From Deltaproteobacteria bacterium (GTDB taxonomy: Bacteria > Desulfobacterota > Syntrophia > Syntrophales > JACQWR01): 41,313 bases of DNA. Each line of letters starts with the position of its first letter. Positions within the stretch are counted from its first letter, which is position 1. This document shows, one piece after another, positions 17,277 through 25,487 of this stretch. A program made the position numbers and the translations under genes. The notes beneath the pieces are model-generated. The model saw only the letters and a program-made list of their open reading frames with translations, searched no databases and had not been told where the DNA came from. The stretch covers positions 1 to 41,313 of the forward strand of contig JACQWR010000025.1 of the NCBI GenBank assembly GCA_016209105.1. The letters run 5' to 3'.

Positions 17277-17708
17277 ATGAGTAAGCGCGAATATCCGGAC
17301 GTTCCCCGGGTTGGCGTGGGCGCCATTGTTATCAAGGATGGGAAGGTCCTCATGGTCAAACGCGCCGCTTTGCCGAACAGAAACCTGTGGGCCATTCCCG
17401 GAGGAATGCTGGAATTAGGAGAAACGTTGCAAGAAGGCGCGGAGCGGGAAATTTTTGAAGAGACAAGTATCCGTATAAAGGCGGGCAAACCCATTTACAC
17501 TTTTGATTTTCTGGAGCGTGATCAGCAGGGGAAAGTCCGTTTCCACTTTCTTATTGTTGATTTGGAGGCGGAGTACGTGGGGGGAGAGATTCGGGCGGCC
17601 GACGATGCACTCGATGTTCGCTGGGTGACCCCCGAAGAGTGTCAAAGCCTGCCCATATCAAAAAATACCCTTAAAATTCTCGGTGATCTCGGTTTTATTT
17701 TGCACTAG
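17277..17708 (+). CDS. Nudix hydrolase
   Basis: This 143-residue Nudix protein has the box GMLELGETLQEGAEREIFEE, close to the GX5EX7REUXEEXGU consensus; the late glycine is Ser. Family members cleave nucleoside diphosphates linked to another group, such as ADP-ribose, NADH or oxidised nucleotides. A GGGAG site precedes the ATG. It converges on the ligase gene with a 32-bp gap. Confidence 0.85.
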   Translation: MSKREYPDVPRVGVGAIVIKDGKVLMVKRAALPNRNLWAIPGGMLELGETLQEGAEREIFEETSIRIKAGKPIYTFDFLERDQQGKVRFHFLIVDLEAEYVGGEIRAADDALDVRWVTPEECQSLPISKNTLKILGDLGFILH

Positions 17709-17740
17709 ATGCAACTGTTTTGTCGAAGCGTGCCGCCACA

Positions 17741-19309
17741 CTACCGCTCCCTTAGCTTGTATCTCTGTATTTTCCCCGTTTCCGTCATGGGAAGCGTTTG
17801 CACGAATTCGATCCAGCGGGGAAACTTGTAGGGCGCGATGCTCTTCTTCACAAACAACTGGATCTCTTTTCCGAGGGCCTCGCTCGGCTCATAGCCGTTT
17901 TTCAGCACCACGAACGCCTTGGGCTTGATCAGGTTGTTTGCATCTTTTTTTGCCACCACGGCCGCCTGGAGCACCGCCGGGTGCGCCAGCAGGGCCTCTT
18001 CCACTTCTATCGGGGAAACCCAGATGCCTCCGACCTTGAGCATGTCGTCCCCCCGGCCGCAGTAATAGTAATACCCCTCTTTGTCCCGGTAGTATTGATC
18101 CCCGGTGTTGAACCATTCCCCCAGCATAGAGGCCTTGGTTTTGTCATGGTGGCGCCAGTAGAAAGCGGCTATTGATTCCCCTTTAATGTGGAGCGTACCT
18201 ATTTCTCCATCGGGAACTTCATGCCCTTCATCGTCTATGATTTTGGCCGAGTATCCCCGAACTAACTTTCCGGAACTGCCCGGCTTTACATCCCCGGGAT
18301 GGTTCGAGATGAAGATGTGCAGGATCTCCGTAGAGCCGATGCCATCGAGGATGTCCAAGCCGAACCGCTTCTTCCAGGCAAAGTATATCTCCTTGGGCAG
18401 CGCCTCCCCCGCGGAGGTGCAAATACGCAGCGAAGAGAGATCGTACTTTTGTTCCGCGTCTGCAACCTGCAAAAGGCTGGCGTAAAGCGTTGGAACACCA
18501 AAAAACACGGTGGGGTGGTATTTGCTGATGGTTTCGAAGATTGTTTCCGGAAAGGGACGATCCGGCAGCAAGATCGCAGCAGCTCCCACGCCAAAGGGAT
18601 AAAACATGGTATTGCCCAGGCCGTAGGCAAAAAACGTCTTTGAAGCCGATAAGAGGATGTCGTTCGATGTCAGGCCCAATACACCCACTGCGTAATTGTC
18701 AATGCAGGTGAAAATGTCGTGCTGGAGGTGCACGGCCCCCTTGGGAGTCCCTGTGCTTCCAGAGGTATAGTTCCAGAACGCTGCGTCATCCGTGGTCGTG
18801 TGAGCGACGTTCAGTTTGTCTGAGCAGCGGTTGACGATATCATGAAAGGATATATGGCTGGCCTGGTGGGGTTTACCCACGATGACGGTGGTCTTCAGGT
18901 AGTGATGCTTTTCCCGCCACTGCTCAATCGTTTCAATAAATTCCTCATCGGCAATCAGGGTACGGGCACGGCTGTCATTGAGCAAATAACGGAAGTCGTC
19001 CGCGGTGTACATATAATTTACGAAAATCGGTATGGCGCCGATCTTTATGGCAGCATAGAAGCTTGCCACCGCTTCGGGGGTGTCTTTCATGACAAGCATT
19101 ACCCGTTCATCCTGACGCACCCCCAGGATGTGCAGGGCATTGCCGACTTGGTTAATGTATGCCTGGATTTCCCGATAGGTATATGTTTTGTCCTTGTAGT
19201 AGATTGCGATCTTGTCGGCATTTCCCCCCTCCACGTTTTCATCCACCAGTTTACTGGTGATGTTGTAGTAGCGAGGAAGATGCTTTTCATACTTGTAGGG
19301 TTTTTTCAT
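17741..19309 (-). CDS. Benzoate-CoA ligase family aryl-CoA synthetase
   Basis: This 522-residue ANL-family ligase makes an acyl-AMP, then the CoA thioester. The ATP loop YTSGSTGTPKG is at 181-191, and the catalytic lysine of the C-terminal domain is about K513 in TGKIQRYK. The segment SASKTFFAYGLGN (about 221-233) is typical of benzoate- and hydroxybenzoate-CoA ligases. The Met at 19309 is chosen because similar ligases begin close to this point; upstream codons do not look like protein. With HcrBCA it could make 4-hydroxybenzoyl-CoA, but benzoate or a related acid is equally possible. It is divergent from the Tct operon. Confidence 0.85.
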   Translation of the reverse strand: MKKPYKYEKHLPRYYNITSKLVDENVEGGNADKIAIYYKDKTYTYREIQAYINQVGNALHILGVRQDERVMLVMKDTPEAVASFYAAIKIGAIPIFVNYMYTADDFRYLLNDSRARTLIADEEFIETIEQWREKHHYLKTTVIVGKPHQASHISFHDIVNRCSDKLNVAHTTTDDAAFWNYTSGSTGTPKGAVHLQHDIFTCIDNYAVGVLGLTSNDILLSASKTFFAYGLGNTMFYPFGVGAAAILLPDRPFPETIFETISKYHPTVFFGVPTLYASLLQVADAEQKYDLSSLRICTSAGEALPKEIYFAWKKRFGLDILDGIGSTEILHIFISNHPGDVKPGSSGKLVRGYSAKIIDDEGHEVPDGEIGTLHIKGESIAAFYWRHHDKTKASMLGEWFNTGDQYYRDKEGYYYYCGRGDDMLKVGGIWVSPIEVEEALLAHPAVLQAAVVAKKDANNLIKPKAFVVLKNGYEPSEALGKEIQLFVKKSIAPYKFPRWIEFVQTLPMTETGKIQRYKLRER

Positions 19310-19468
19310 AGTTTTTCTTTCATCGAACGTTGTTCCGCATGGTACAATAATGGTGATTTGTTTTGAGAAGATATCGCTTTTCTGTTTGGGGAGTGTAAGG
19401 GAAGGGGTGGGAAGTGTCAAGAAAAAGTGACGCCGGCACGCGTGCCTCGGAAATAACCAAAAAAGGCA

Positions 19469-19497
19469 TTGACAAACGGTTCGATTTCGCTTACACA
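19469..19497 (+). promoter_or_regulatory. Possible promoter of the tctBAC operon
   Basis: TTGACA (19469-19474) is followed after 17 nt by TACACA (19492-19497). Transcription would start near 19504, right at the left edge of a cluster of CAATTG and TTGTATACAA palindromes, so a bound repressor there would block it. Confidence 0.35.
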
Positions 19498-19511
19498 ATT
19501 GTTCAATTGTA

Positions 19512-19525
19512 AATTGTATACAATT
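19512..19525. promoter_or_regulatory. Palindrome AATTGTATACAATT, likely GntR/FCD operator
   Basis: This perfect 14-bp palindrome lies in the divergent gap between the aryl-CoA ligase and tctB. Two CAATTG palindromes (19496-19501 and 19504-19509) sit beside it. The TTGTATACAA core is the type of site bound by FadR/VanR-like GntR regulators. Such a regulator is encoded at 23154-23882. It may control one or both flanking units. Confidence 0.5.
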
Positions 19526-19527
19526 GT

Positions 19528-19574
19528 CCGGGAGCGTATCCTGCAAACCCCGCCCGGTGAACGGGCGGCTTCAC
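19528..19574 (+). repeat. Hairpin repeat family 2, copy 5
   Basis: The segment CTGCAAACCCCGCCCG with the hairpin CCGCCCG/CGGGCGG (19550-19568), then CTTCAC, matches the family. It lies in the presumed 5' leader of the tct operon. Confidence 0.5.
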
Positions 19575-19630
19575 GGTCATCGGATGCGCAAATGCCGTTA
19601 CCATGACATTCGGGAAAAAACAATCGTTTC

Positions 19631-19683
19631 AATTCGGCAGCGAGCGCATTCCCCTTGAGCTTGCTCAGGGAGCGCCTCAACCC
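19631..19683 (+). repeat. Dispersed repeat family 1, copy 3
   Basis: It starts AATTCGGCAGCGAGCGCATT and contains CCCCTTGAG/CTCAGGG, an imperfect hairpin, then GCCTCAACCC. It lies about 55-75 bp before the tctB start. Confidence 0.65.
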
Positions 19684-19758
19684 ATTTTTTGCTTATTATA
19701 TCGCAGTGATCTGTAACAGGGGATTCAGGAAAAGGAGGTGGGTAAAACCCTAAACATT

Positions 19759-20238
19759 ATGGATATGAAAAAATTCAAAAATCCGGTTTTTCTGTTCAAT
19801 ACCCTCGTTTTGGCAGTTTTCATTCTTCTCGACTTCATGGCGGCCGGTTATTCCGAAGGGGCGCGGAGATTTCCCCAGTTCGTTTTGGGAATCGGGATAG
19901 CGGTCATCGCATTTTGGATGCTCATCTACTTTGTTTTTCCCAGGGCCATGCGCTTCGTTGAATCACAGGAAGAGGGTGATGAAACTGATGTGGCGGATAT
20001 GAAGCGATTTCTCCTGGCCTGCTTTTGCGTTGCCCTTTCCGTTTTAGTGGCCTATCTCTTAGGCTTTCTCTTTCTGGTGCCGACGGCTTTACTGAGTTAC
20101 GGTTTCCTGCTTGGCAATAGAAAGAAGATGGGTGCGCTGATTATCGTGATGGTCGTTACGACCGTGCTTTTTTACCTCGGGTTTAATTACCTGCTGAACA
20201 TCCCCCTTCTGAAAGGGGCGATTTTAGACCTCACTTAG
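19759..20238 (+). CDS. tctB: TctB-like small membrane subunit of a tripartite tricarboxylate transporter
   Basis: This is a roughly 160-residue protein with four predicted membrane segments (about residues 10-25, 35-60, 80-105 and 120-150), the TctB pattern. It partners with TctA and a periplasmic TctC to import carboxylates using an ion gradient. The start is unsure: a GTG at 19738 overlaps the GGAGG site, while the ATG at 19759 lies 20 nt after it. It is the first gene of the tctB-tctA-tctC unit. Confidence 0.8.
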   Translation: MDMKKFKNPVFLFNTLVLAVFILLDFMAAGYSEGARRFPQFVLGIGIAVIAFWMLIYFVFPRAMRFVESQEEGDETDVADMKRFLLACFCVALSVLVAYLLGFLFLVPTALLSYGFLLGNRKKMGALIIVMVVTTVLFYLGFNYLLNIPLLKGAILDLT

Positions 20239-20283
20239 CAAGGCAAGATTTACACGAGATTTGCCGACGAAAGGGATGTCTCT

Positions 20284-21783
20284 ATGGTACGTTTTGATAT
20301 TATTCTTCAAGGAATCGAACTGGCTTTTACGGTACAGAATCTGCTTCTTCTGGTTGCCGGTTTTTTTCTGGGAGTGATTGTCGGCATCCTGCCGGGGATC
20401 GGTCCTGCCGCCGGGATGGCGCTTATTCTCCCGTTCAGTTTTAATCTGAATCCTACCAGCGCCCTTATTCTCATGAGCGGGGTTTATCTGGCCTCAAATT
20501 ACGGAGGCTCCATTGCCGCCATTCTCGTGAATACCCCGGGGGAATCGGCCAGCGCCGCCACGCTGCTGGACGGCTATCCCATGACCCGACGGGGGCGCGC
20601 CGCCGAGGCCTTGGGAATATCGGCCACCGCAGGCGCCCTGGGCGGCATTATGGGTCTTGTTGTCCTGGTGTTTACCGCCCCGCTCCTGGCCCGTCTGGCC
20701 TTACGCTTCGGCCCGCCGGAAAACGCTCTGCTTGCGCTTTTTGCCCTCTCCGTCATTTCCACGATCGTCAAACGGAATCCCATCAAGGGGCTTGTCTCGG
20801 CCTGTATCGGGCTGATCCTGGCAACCGTAGGAATGGACATGGTGAGCGGCGATTACCGCTTCGTCTTCGGCATAGATGATTTTCAGGACGGCGTACCCTT
20901 TATTCAAACGATGGTGGGTTTGTTTGCCGTTGCCCAGGTCATTATTCTGGCGGAATATAATAGGGCAATCAGCAAGGTCGAGCTGGCGGGTTCAGGGTTG
21001 CTCGCCGGCGTCAAGACCACGTTCAAGCACCCCTTCACGCTTATCCGCTCGTTCATCATAGGACTTTGGGTAGGGGCCCTTCCCGCCGCCGGCAGAAGCA
21101 CCGCCTCTTTCATGGCCTACGCAGAGGAGATGCGGCAGGCCAAAGACAAGTCTCAATTCGGAAAAGGAAATCCCGTGGGCGTCGTAGCAAGCGAGATGGC
21201 CAACAGTTCCTGCGCCATGGGAGACCTGATTCCGACCCTTGCACTGGGCATACCCGGCAGCGTGGGCGCGGCGGTCTTCCTCGGCATCATGATCATTTTC
21301 GGGGTAACGCCCGGCTACAAGGTTTTCGTAGATCACGGCCGGGAAGTCTACGGCCTCTTTACGGCCTTTTTTATTGAAAACCTACTCATCGTGGTCCTGG
21401 GTTTGACCTACGCGAAATACCTGGCCAAGATCACTGTTATCCGGAATGATATCATCGTTCCCATGATCCTGGTGTTTTCCATGCTCGGAAGCTATTCCAT
21501 CAGGAATTCCTTTTTTGACCTGACGCTGACGTCCGTTTTCGGAATACTGGGATACTTCATGGCTAGGTATGGATACTCCCCCGTGCCGCTGGTTCTGGCC
21601 CTGGTGCTCGGTCCCATGCTGGAAAAGAATTTCCAGCGATCAATGATTATCGGCGCGGGGTCGTACACGGTTTTCCTGCAGTCGGGAATAAGCATCGCGC
21701 TCGTGATTATGACTGCATTTTCGCTGTTCTATCCATATTTTTCGGTACTTTCGAAAAAATTGAAGAAAAAAGATGGCGCCTGA
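20284..21783 (+). CDS. tctA: TctA-like large permease subunit
   Basis: This 499-residue polytopic membrane protein begins with the family pattern GFFLGVIVGILPGIGPAAGMALILPFSF. It also has ASNYGGSIAAILVNTPGESASAATLLDGYPM and a second LGIPGSVGAAVFLGIM repeat, as TctA proteins do. It is the translocation channel of the tripartite system. It follows tctB by 45 bp and has its own GGGATG ribosome site. The family carries citrate, tartrate, aromatic dicarboxylates and similar acids; the substrate here is not readable. Confidence 0.9.
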   Translation: MVRFDIILQGIELAFTVQNLLLLVAGFFLGVIVGILPGIGPAAGMALILPFSFNLNPTSALILMSGVYLASNYGGSIAAILVNTPGESASAATLLDGYPMTRRGRAAEALGISATAGALGGIMGLVVLVFTAPLLARLALRFGPPENALLALFALSVISTIVKRNPIKGLVSACIGLILATVGMDMVSGDYRFVFGIDDFQDGVPFIQTMVGLFAVAQVIILAEYNRAISKVELAGSGLLAGVKTTFKHPFTLIRSFIIGLWVGALPAAGRSTASFMAYAEEMRQAKDKSQFGKGNPVGVVASEMANSSCAMGDLIPTLALGIPGSVGAAVFLGIMIIFGVTPGYKVFVDHGREVYGLFTAFFIENLLIVVLGLTYAKYLAKITVIRNDIIVPMILVFSMLGSYSIRNSFFDLTLTSVFGILGYFMARYGYSPVPLVLALVLGPMLEKNFQRSMIIGAGSYTVFLQSGISIALVIMTAFSLFYPYFSVLSKKLKKKDGA

Positions 21784-21810
21784 TAAACCGTATAGAGAAG
21801 CCGTTAGCCT

Positions 21811-21930
21811 GAATTCGGCAGCGAGCGCATTCCCCGTGGCTTGCCGCGGGGTAAGCGAGCTGATGCTGAATGGCAGTGTTCTTAAGAATCGAAGATTCTC
21901 CGCATCTTGCTCAAGGAGAGCTTCAACTTA
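21811..21930 (+). repeat. Dispersed repeat family 1, copy 4 (longest)
   Basis: This 120-bp copy starts GAATTCGGCAGCGAGCGCAT, has the hairpin CCCCGTGGC/GCCGCGGGG (21832-21851), and ends with CTTGCTCAAGGAGAGCTTCAAC. Its tail matches 15950-15991. It lies between tctA and tctC and may influence how much of the binding protein is made. Confidence 0.65.
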
Positions 21931-21975
21931 ACCGGCGGAATAAGGCATTCCGCCACCCTGCAAGGAGGTCATGTC

Positions 21976-22941
21976 ATGAAAAGGATCGTTTTAGTCGGTT
22001 GCATGGTTGTGCTGTGCCTGTCCTTATTCGATCTTGCGGCATCCGCCGAGGATAAATTTCCCACGAAAACCATCTTCATTAACGTGGGGCAAGCCGCGGG
22101 GGGGAGTACCGATATTATTGCCCGCGCCTTGGAACCCTTTCTCTCCAAGGAGCTTAAGGTTCCCGTCATCGTTCAAAATCAGGTGGGGGCAGGCGGGGAC
22201 GTGGTCAACAATTTTATCTGGAAAGCAAAACCGGACGGTTACAACGTTGTGATGAATGCCCTTCCTTCCCATTCCAACAGGGGATTGCTCAAAAAGCGGC
22301 CGTTTAATATTCTGGAAATGAGCTTTATCTATGGGATTGCCGGCGGGGATTTTAATGTCATCTCCGTTCCCTACAACTCGCCCATTAAAACCTTTGAAGA
22401 TTTGAAGAAATTGGCGGCGCAGAAACCTCTTTCGGTCGGCGGCGTGGCGATCGGCTCCAATTCCTGGTATGCAAATATCCTGCTCCGTGAGGCAACCGGC
22501 CTCAAGTGGAAATATGTCCCCTATGACAGCGGGACGGAAGCGGCCACCGCCGCGGGCGGCGGACATGTAGATCTGGTCATTACCTCCATTATTTCGGCGA
22601 CCCAGCCGGCCAAAAATAAGTTGATCCGCCTTATCGCCACCTTCGGCGATAAACGCGACGAGATTTTTCCGGATGTTCCGACGGTTGTTGACCTTGGTTA
22701 CAAGGAGATTCATTTTGCCACCCGTCAAGGGTTAGCCGGTCCTCCGGGCATGCCGAAGGATGTTATCAATATTATTGCCAAGGCCGCGGAAAAGGCGGTT
22801 AAGGAACCGAAGTTCAAGGAAATTGCAGCCAGGCAGGGTTTCACGATCGATCCGCTGTCGGGGCCTGAATTTCATAAATGGGCGGTAGATGTAAACGAGC
22901 AGGCCCGCACATACCTCACAAAAGCGGGGGAGATAAAGTAA
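21976..22941 (+). CDS. tctC: TctC-like periplasmic solute-binding protein
   Basis: This 321-residue protein has a clear signal peptide (MKRIVLVGCMVVLCLSLFDL then AASAE). The binding-protein features AAGGSTDIIARALEP and QNQVGAGGDVVNNFIWKAKPDGYN are diagnostic for Bug/TctC proteins. It captures a carboxylate in the periplasm for TctAB. The ATG at 21976 follows AAGGAGG. The tctA-tctC gap of 192 bp contains a repeat, so expression may be uncoupled. Confidence 0.9.
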   Translation: MKRIVLVGCMVVLCLSLFDLAASAEDKFPTKTIFINVGQAAGGSTDIIARALEPFLSKELKVPVIVQNQVGAGGDVVNNFIWKAKPDGYNVVMNALPSHSNRGLLKKRPFNILEMSFIYGIAGGDFNVISVPYNSPIKTFEDLKKLAAQKPLSVGGVAIGSNSWYANILLREATGLKWKYVPYDSGTEAATAAGGGHVDLVITSIISATQPAKNKLIRLIATFGDKRDEIFPDVPTVVDLGYKEIHFATRQGLAGPPGMPKDVINIIAKAAEKAVKEPKFKEIAARQGFTIDPLSGPEFHKWAVDVNEQARTYLTKAGEIK

Positions 22942-23023
22942 AACTCGCCGCCCTTGAGGGCGTGGCTGTCCGGGTGCTGCCCCCGGTAAAAGGTCCGGCG
23001 CCCGTTGTACACGAAAAGCTTGC

Positions 23024-23060
23024 AGTGCGATCCCTCCCCCTGCGGGGAGGGGATCGCACT
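23024..23060 (+). terminator. Hairpin after tctC
   Basis: AGTGCGATCC...CCCC pairs with GGGG...GGATCGCACT through a stem of about 16 bp with one bulge and a short loop. It is followed by TCTCTATT rather than a pure T-run. It probably ends the tct transcript before the gntR gene. Confidence 0.6.
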
Positions 23061-23153
23061 CTCTATTAAGGGATACAGCGTCTTTTATCGTAACAGGCCG
23101 CCGTCATTTCCCGAAACCGCGTCTCTGGAGAAGGGAACGAAAACGCCTGATCC

Positions 23154-23882
23154 ATGAAAACAAAGGAAACATCATCCATGGGGAAAAACATTTCTCTTCC
23201 TTCCCTGAATAATGTGAAAACGCTGCCCAACCGGGTGTATCTGCTCCTGGAAGATGCGATCCTCCGGGGCAAGATAAAGCAGGGCGACCGTCTGATTGAA
23301 GATGAACTGTCGGCTGTCATGGGCGTCAGCCGCGCTCCGATCAGGGAAGCCTTCCGGTTGATGGAAAAGGAGGGCCTCATCAAGATCATCCCCCACAAGG
23401 GGGCGATTGTCAGTTCCATCTCGCGGGATGACGTGGCGGATATCTACGAGGTATCCTCCGTCCTGGAAGGTCTTGCGGCGGGCCTCTTCTGCAAACGGGC
23501 TACGGAGGCCGAGCTCAGGAAGATGAAGAATATCTGCCGGGATATGGAAACGCAGATCGAGAAAAAGAACCTGCTCAAGTTCCGGAAACTGAACCGGGAT
23601 TTCCACGAAGTGTTCATCAACGGGTGCGCAAACAAGAAAATTAAGGAGGTTTACAACTCTTTTCAGAAACAGATCCACTGGTTTCAGAACGTTTCCCTGT
23701 CCTCTCAGGGGCGGCCGGAGATCTCGTTGAAAGAGCACAAGAACATCCTCGATGCCTTATTGAAAAAGGACAGTAACGCCGCGGAACATGCGGCGCGAGA
23801 GCACGTGCGGCGTGCCGCGAACTATTTTCTCAGTAAAACAGACAAGGGGAAGGAAAATGGCACAGGTAATCCGAACCATTGA
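23154..23882 (+). CDS. GntR-family regulator, FCD (FadR-like) subgroup
   Basis: This 242-residue regulator has an N-terminal winged helix with ILRGKIKQGDRLIEDEL and MGVSRAPIREAFRLMEKEGL (about residues 39-80). The FCD ligand domain has metal-site residues in NRDFHEVF, LKEHKNIL and AAREHVRRA. These proteins usually sense an organic acid of the pathway they control. An in-frame ATG at 23178 with an AAGGAAA site 9 nt upstream is a good alternative start. The 3' end overlaps the first RraA-like gene by 26 bp, so it is co-transcribed with the catabolic genes. Likely operator: 19512-19525. Confidence 0.85.
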   Translation: MKTKETSSMGKNISLPSLNNVKTLPNRVYLLLEDAILRGKIKQGDRLIEDELSAVMGVSRAPIREAFRLMEKEGLIKIIPHKGAIVSSISRDDVADIYEVSSVLEGLAAGLFCKRATEAELRKMKNICRDMETQIEKKNLLKFRKLNRDFHEVFINGCANKKIKEVYNSFQKQIHWFQNVSLSSQGRPEISLKEHKNILDALLKKDSNAAEHAAREHVRRAANYFLSKTDKGKENGTGNPNH

Positions 23883-24528
23883 GCGCGTTCCGGCGGAACT
23901 GGTAACCAGGTATAAAGATTTGAGCTCCGCAACGGTGTATGAGGCCTCCGGAGCCAGGGGCGCTCTCTCTTCGCGGATAAAGCCCGTTTCGCCGGATATG
24001 AAGCTCTGCGGAACCGCTATCACCGTCAAGGTAAGGCCGGGAGATAACCTGATCCTCCACAAGGCAATCTACGTCGCCCAGCCCGGAGACGTGATTATCG
24101 CCGATGCGGAAGGGTTTCCCGAAGCCGGTCCCTGGGGGGAGATCATGGCCGTGGCGGCCATGGCGCGAGGCATCGCCGGACTGGTGATCAATGGATCGGT
24201 GCGCGATTCCCAGGCCATGAGCGATCTGGGGTTCCCCGTGTTCTCCTGCGGGCTCTGCATCAAGGGAACGGAAAAAATCTCCCTGGGTCTGATCAACCAT
24301 CCCCTGAACATGGACAATATCACCATCATCCCCGGCGACCTGATCTTGGGCGATCGCGACGGCGTTGTGGCGGTGAAGCGGGAAGAAGCGGACGACATAT
24401 TCCGCAAATCCCTGGCGCGGGAAGAAAAAGAAAAAACGATCAAGGAACGATTAAGGAAGGGCGAATCCACGCTCGATATTTACGGCTTCGGTGAGATACT
24501 CAGGACAAGGGGACTCACCGAAGAATAG
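23857..24528 (+). CDS. RraA-like aldolase/decarboxylase, paralogue 1
   Basis: This 223-residue RraA-fold protein is related to 4-hydroxy-4-methyl-2-oxoglutarate (HMG) and 4-carboxy-4-hydroxy-2-oxoadipate aldolases, which release pyruvate and also decarboxylate oxaloacetate. The D/E-X20-R-D metal-site motif reads Glu95, Arg116, Asp117. The ATG at 23857 follows GGGGAAGGA and lies inside the end of the regulator gene. It is longer than E. coli RraA by a charged C-terminal tail. It may cleave a branched hydroxy-oxo-acid. Confidence 0.8.
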   Translation: MAQVIRTIERVPAELVTRYKDLSSATVYEASGARGALSSRIKPVSPDMKLCGTAITVKVRPGDNLILHKAIYVAQPGDVIIADAEGFPEAGPWGEIMAVAAMARGIAGLVINGSVRDSQAMSDLGFPVFSCGLCIKGTEKISLGLINHPLNMDNITIIPGDLILGDRDGVVAVKREEADDIFRKSLAREEKEKTIKERLRKGESTLDIYGFGEILRTRGLTEE

Positions 24529-24804
24529 CAGACCACACTCTACGGCTTGGGAGAAGACATTAAAATCTGATTCATCAGGGCTCAAAAATCTTTTTCGGTC
24601 ATGTGCAGTCTCGCTATGCCAGCAAAAGTAGAACGTGCATTCACGAACTTAAACATTGTCGTTATGGCGCCCGAGAAACATTTGATTCGCCCCTCTTGAA
24701 TCAGTTTTTTAAAGGTTCATGACTGTGCATAAGAAACCCCCTTGTGCGTCATATCGCACCGATGGGGAAAATTGTTACCGACGATGAAGTTAAAGGAGCA
24801 TACA

Positions 24805-25476
24805 ATGGATGCAAAAGAGTTCGACAAGCAGTACCGCAAGCGCCTGGGAAAGCTTGCTACCACCAATATTGCGGACGCCATGGACAAGGTGGGGATCCGC
24901 GGCGCCGTCATCGGGATCAAGCCCCTGTACGACTGCCCAAAGATAACGGGTCGGGCCGTGACCATCAAGATAACGGCGGCCGGGGCGGTGCCTTCGAAAT
25001 ATCACTTGGGCGTGAGGGCCATTGACGCGGCAAGTTCAGGGGACGTGATCATCATTGACAACCGCGGCGACCTGAACAACAACTGCTGGGGAGAGATACT
25101 CTCCATGGGGTCGAAGATGAAAGGGATATCCGGCGTAGTCGTGGACGGAGCGGCACGGGACATTGATGCCTGCCGGGAGTTCGGCTTTCCCGTTTATGCA
25201 CGGGGCGCCGTTCCCATAACGGCGCGGGGGCGGATCATGGAGGAATCGTTCAACGAGGTGATCCGCATAGGCGATGTCCAGGTAAGTCCCGGTGATATCG
25301 TCATGGCCGACATCAACGGCGTGGTGATCATTCCCGCGGCGAGGTTTGACGAGGTACTGACGGCGGCGGAGGGTCTTATGGCAAAGGAACTGGCTATGGT
25401 GGAAGAGCTCAGGAAAGGCGTCTCCATGCTGGAGGTGGATCAGAAGTTTGCTTATGAGGCCATGTTAAAAAAGTAG
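24805..25476 (+). CDS. RraA-like aldolase/decarboxylase, paralogue 2
   Basis: This 223-residue paralogue is clearly diverged from its neighbours. The metal-site motif reads Glu97, Arg118, Asp119 (GEI, then GAARD). AAAGGAG lies 6 nt before the ATG. The 276-bp gap before it holds no gene. It is followed after 11 bp by paralogue 3. The divergence suggests a different substrate or a hetero-oligomer, not simple duplication. Confidence 0.8.
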   Translation: MDAKEFDKQYRKRLGKLATTNIADAMDKVGIRGAVIGIKPLYDCPKITGRAVTIKITAAGAVPSKYHLGVRAIDAASSGDVIIIDNRGDLNNNCWGEILSMGSKMKGISGVVVDGAARDIDACREFGFPVYARGAVPITARGRIMEESFNEVIRIGDVQVSPGDIVMADINGVVIIPAARFDEVLTAAEGLMAKELAMVEELRKGVSMLEVDQKFAYEAMLKK

Positions 25477-25487
25477 GGAGGCAGGCA

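Noticed and set aside
21811..21830. GAATTCGGCAGCGAG resembles an EcoRI cDNA-library adaptor (GAATTCGGCACGAG)
   Set aside because: The copies differ from the adaptor by an inserted base, share longer flanking homology and hairpins, and sit in different genomic contexts, so vector contamination is unlikely.
24538..24570. Frame reading TLYGLGEDIKI just after RraA-like gene 1, echoing its C-terminal DIYGFGEILRT
   Set aside because: Too short to claim a duplicated gene end. It could be chance.
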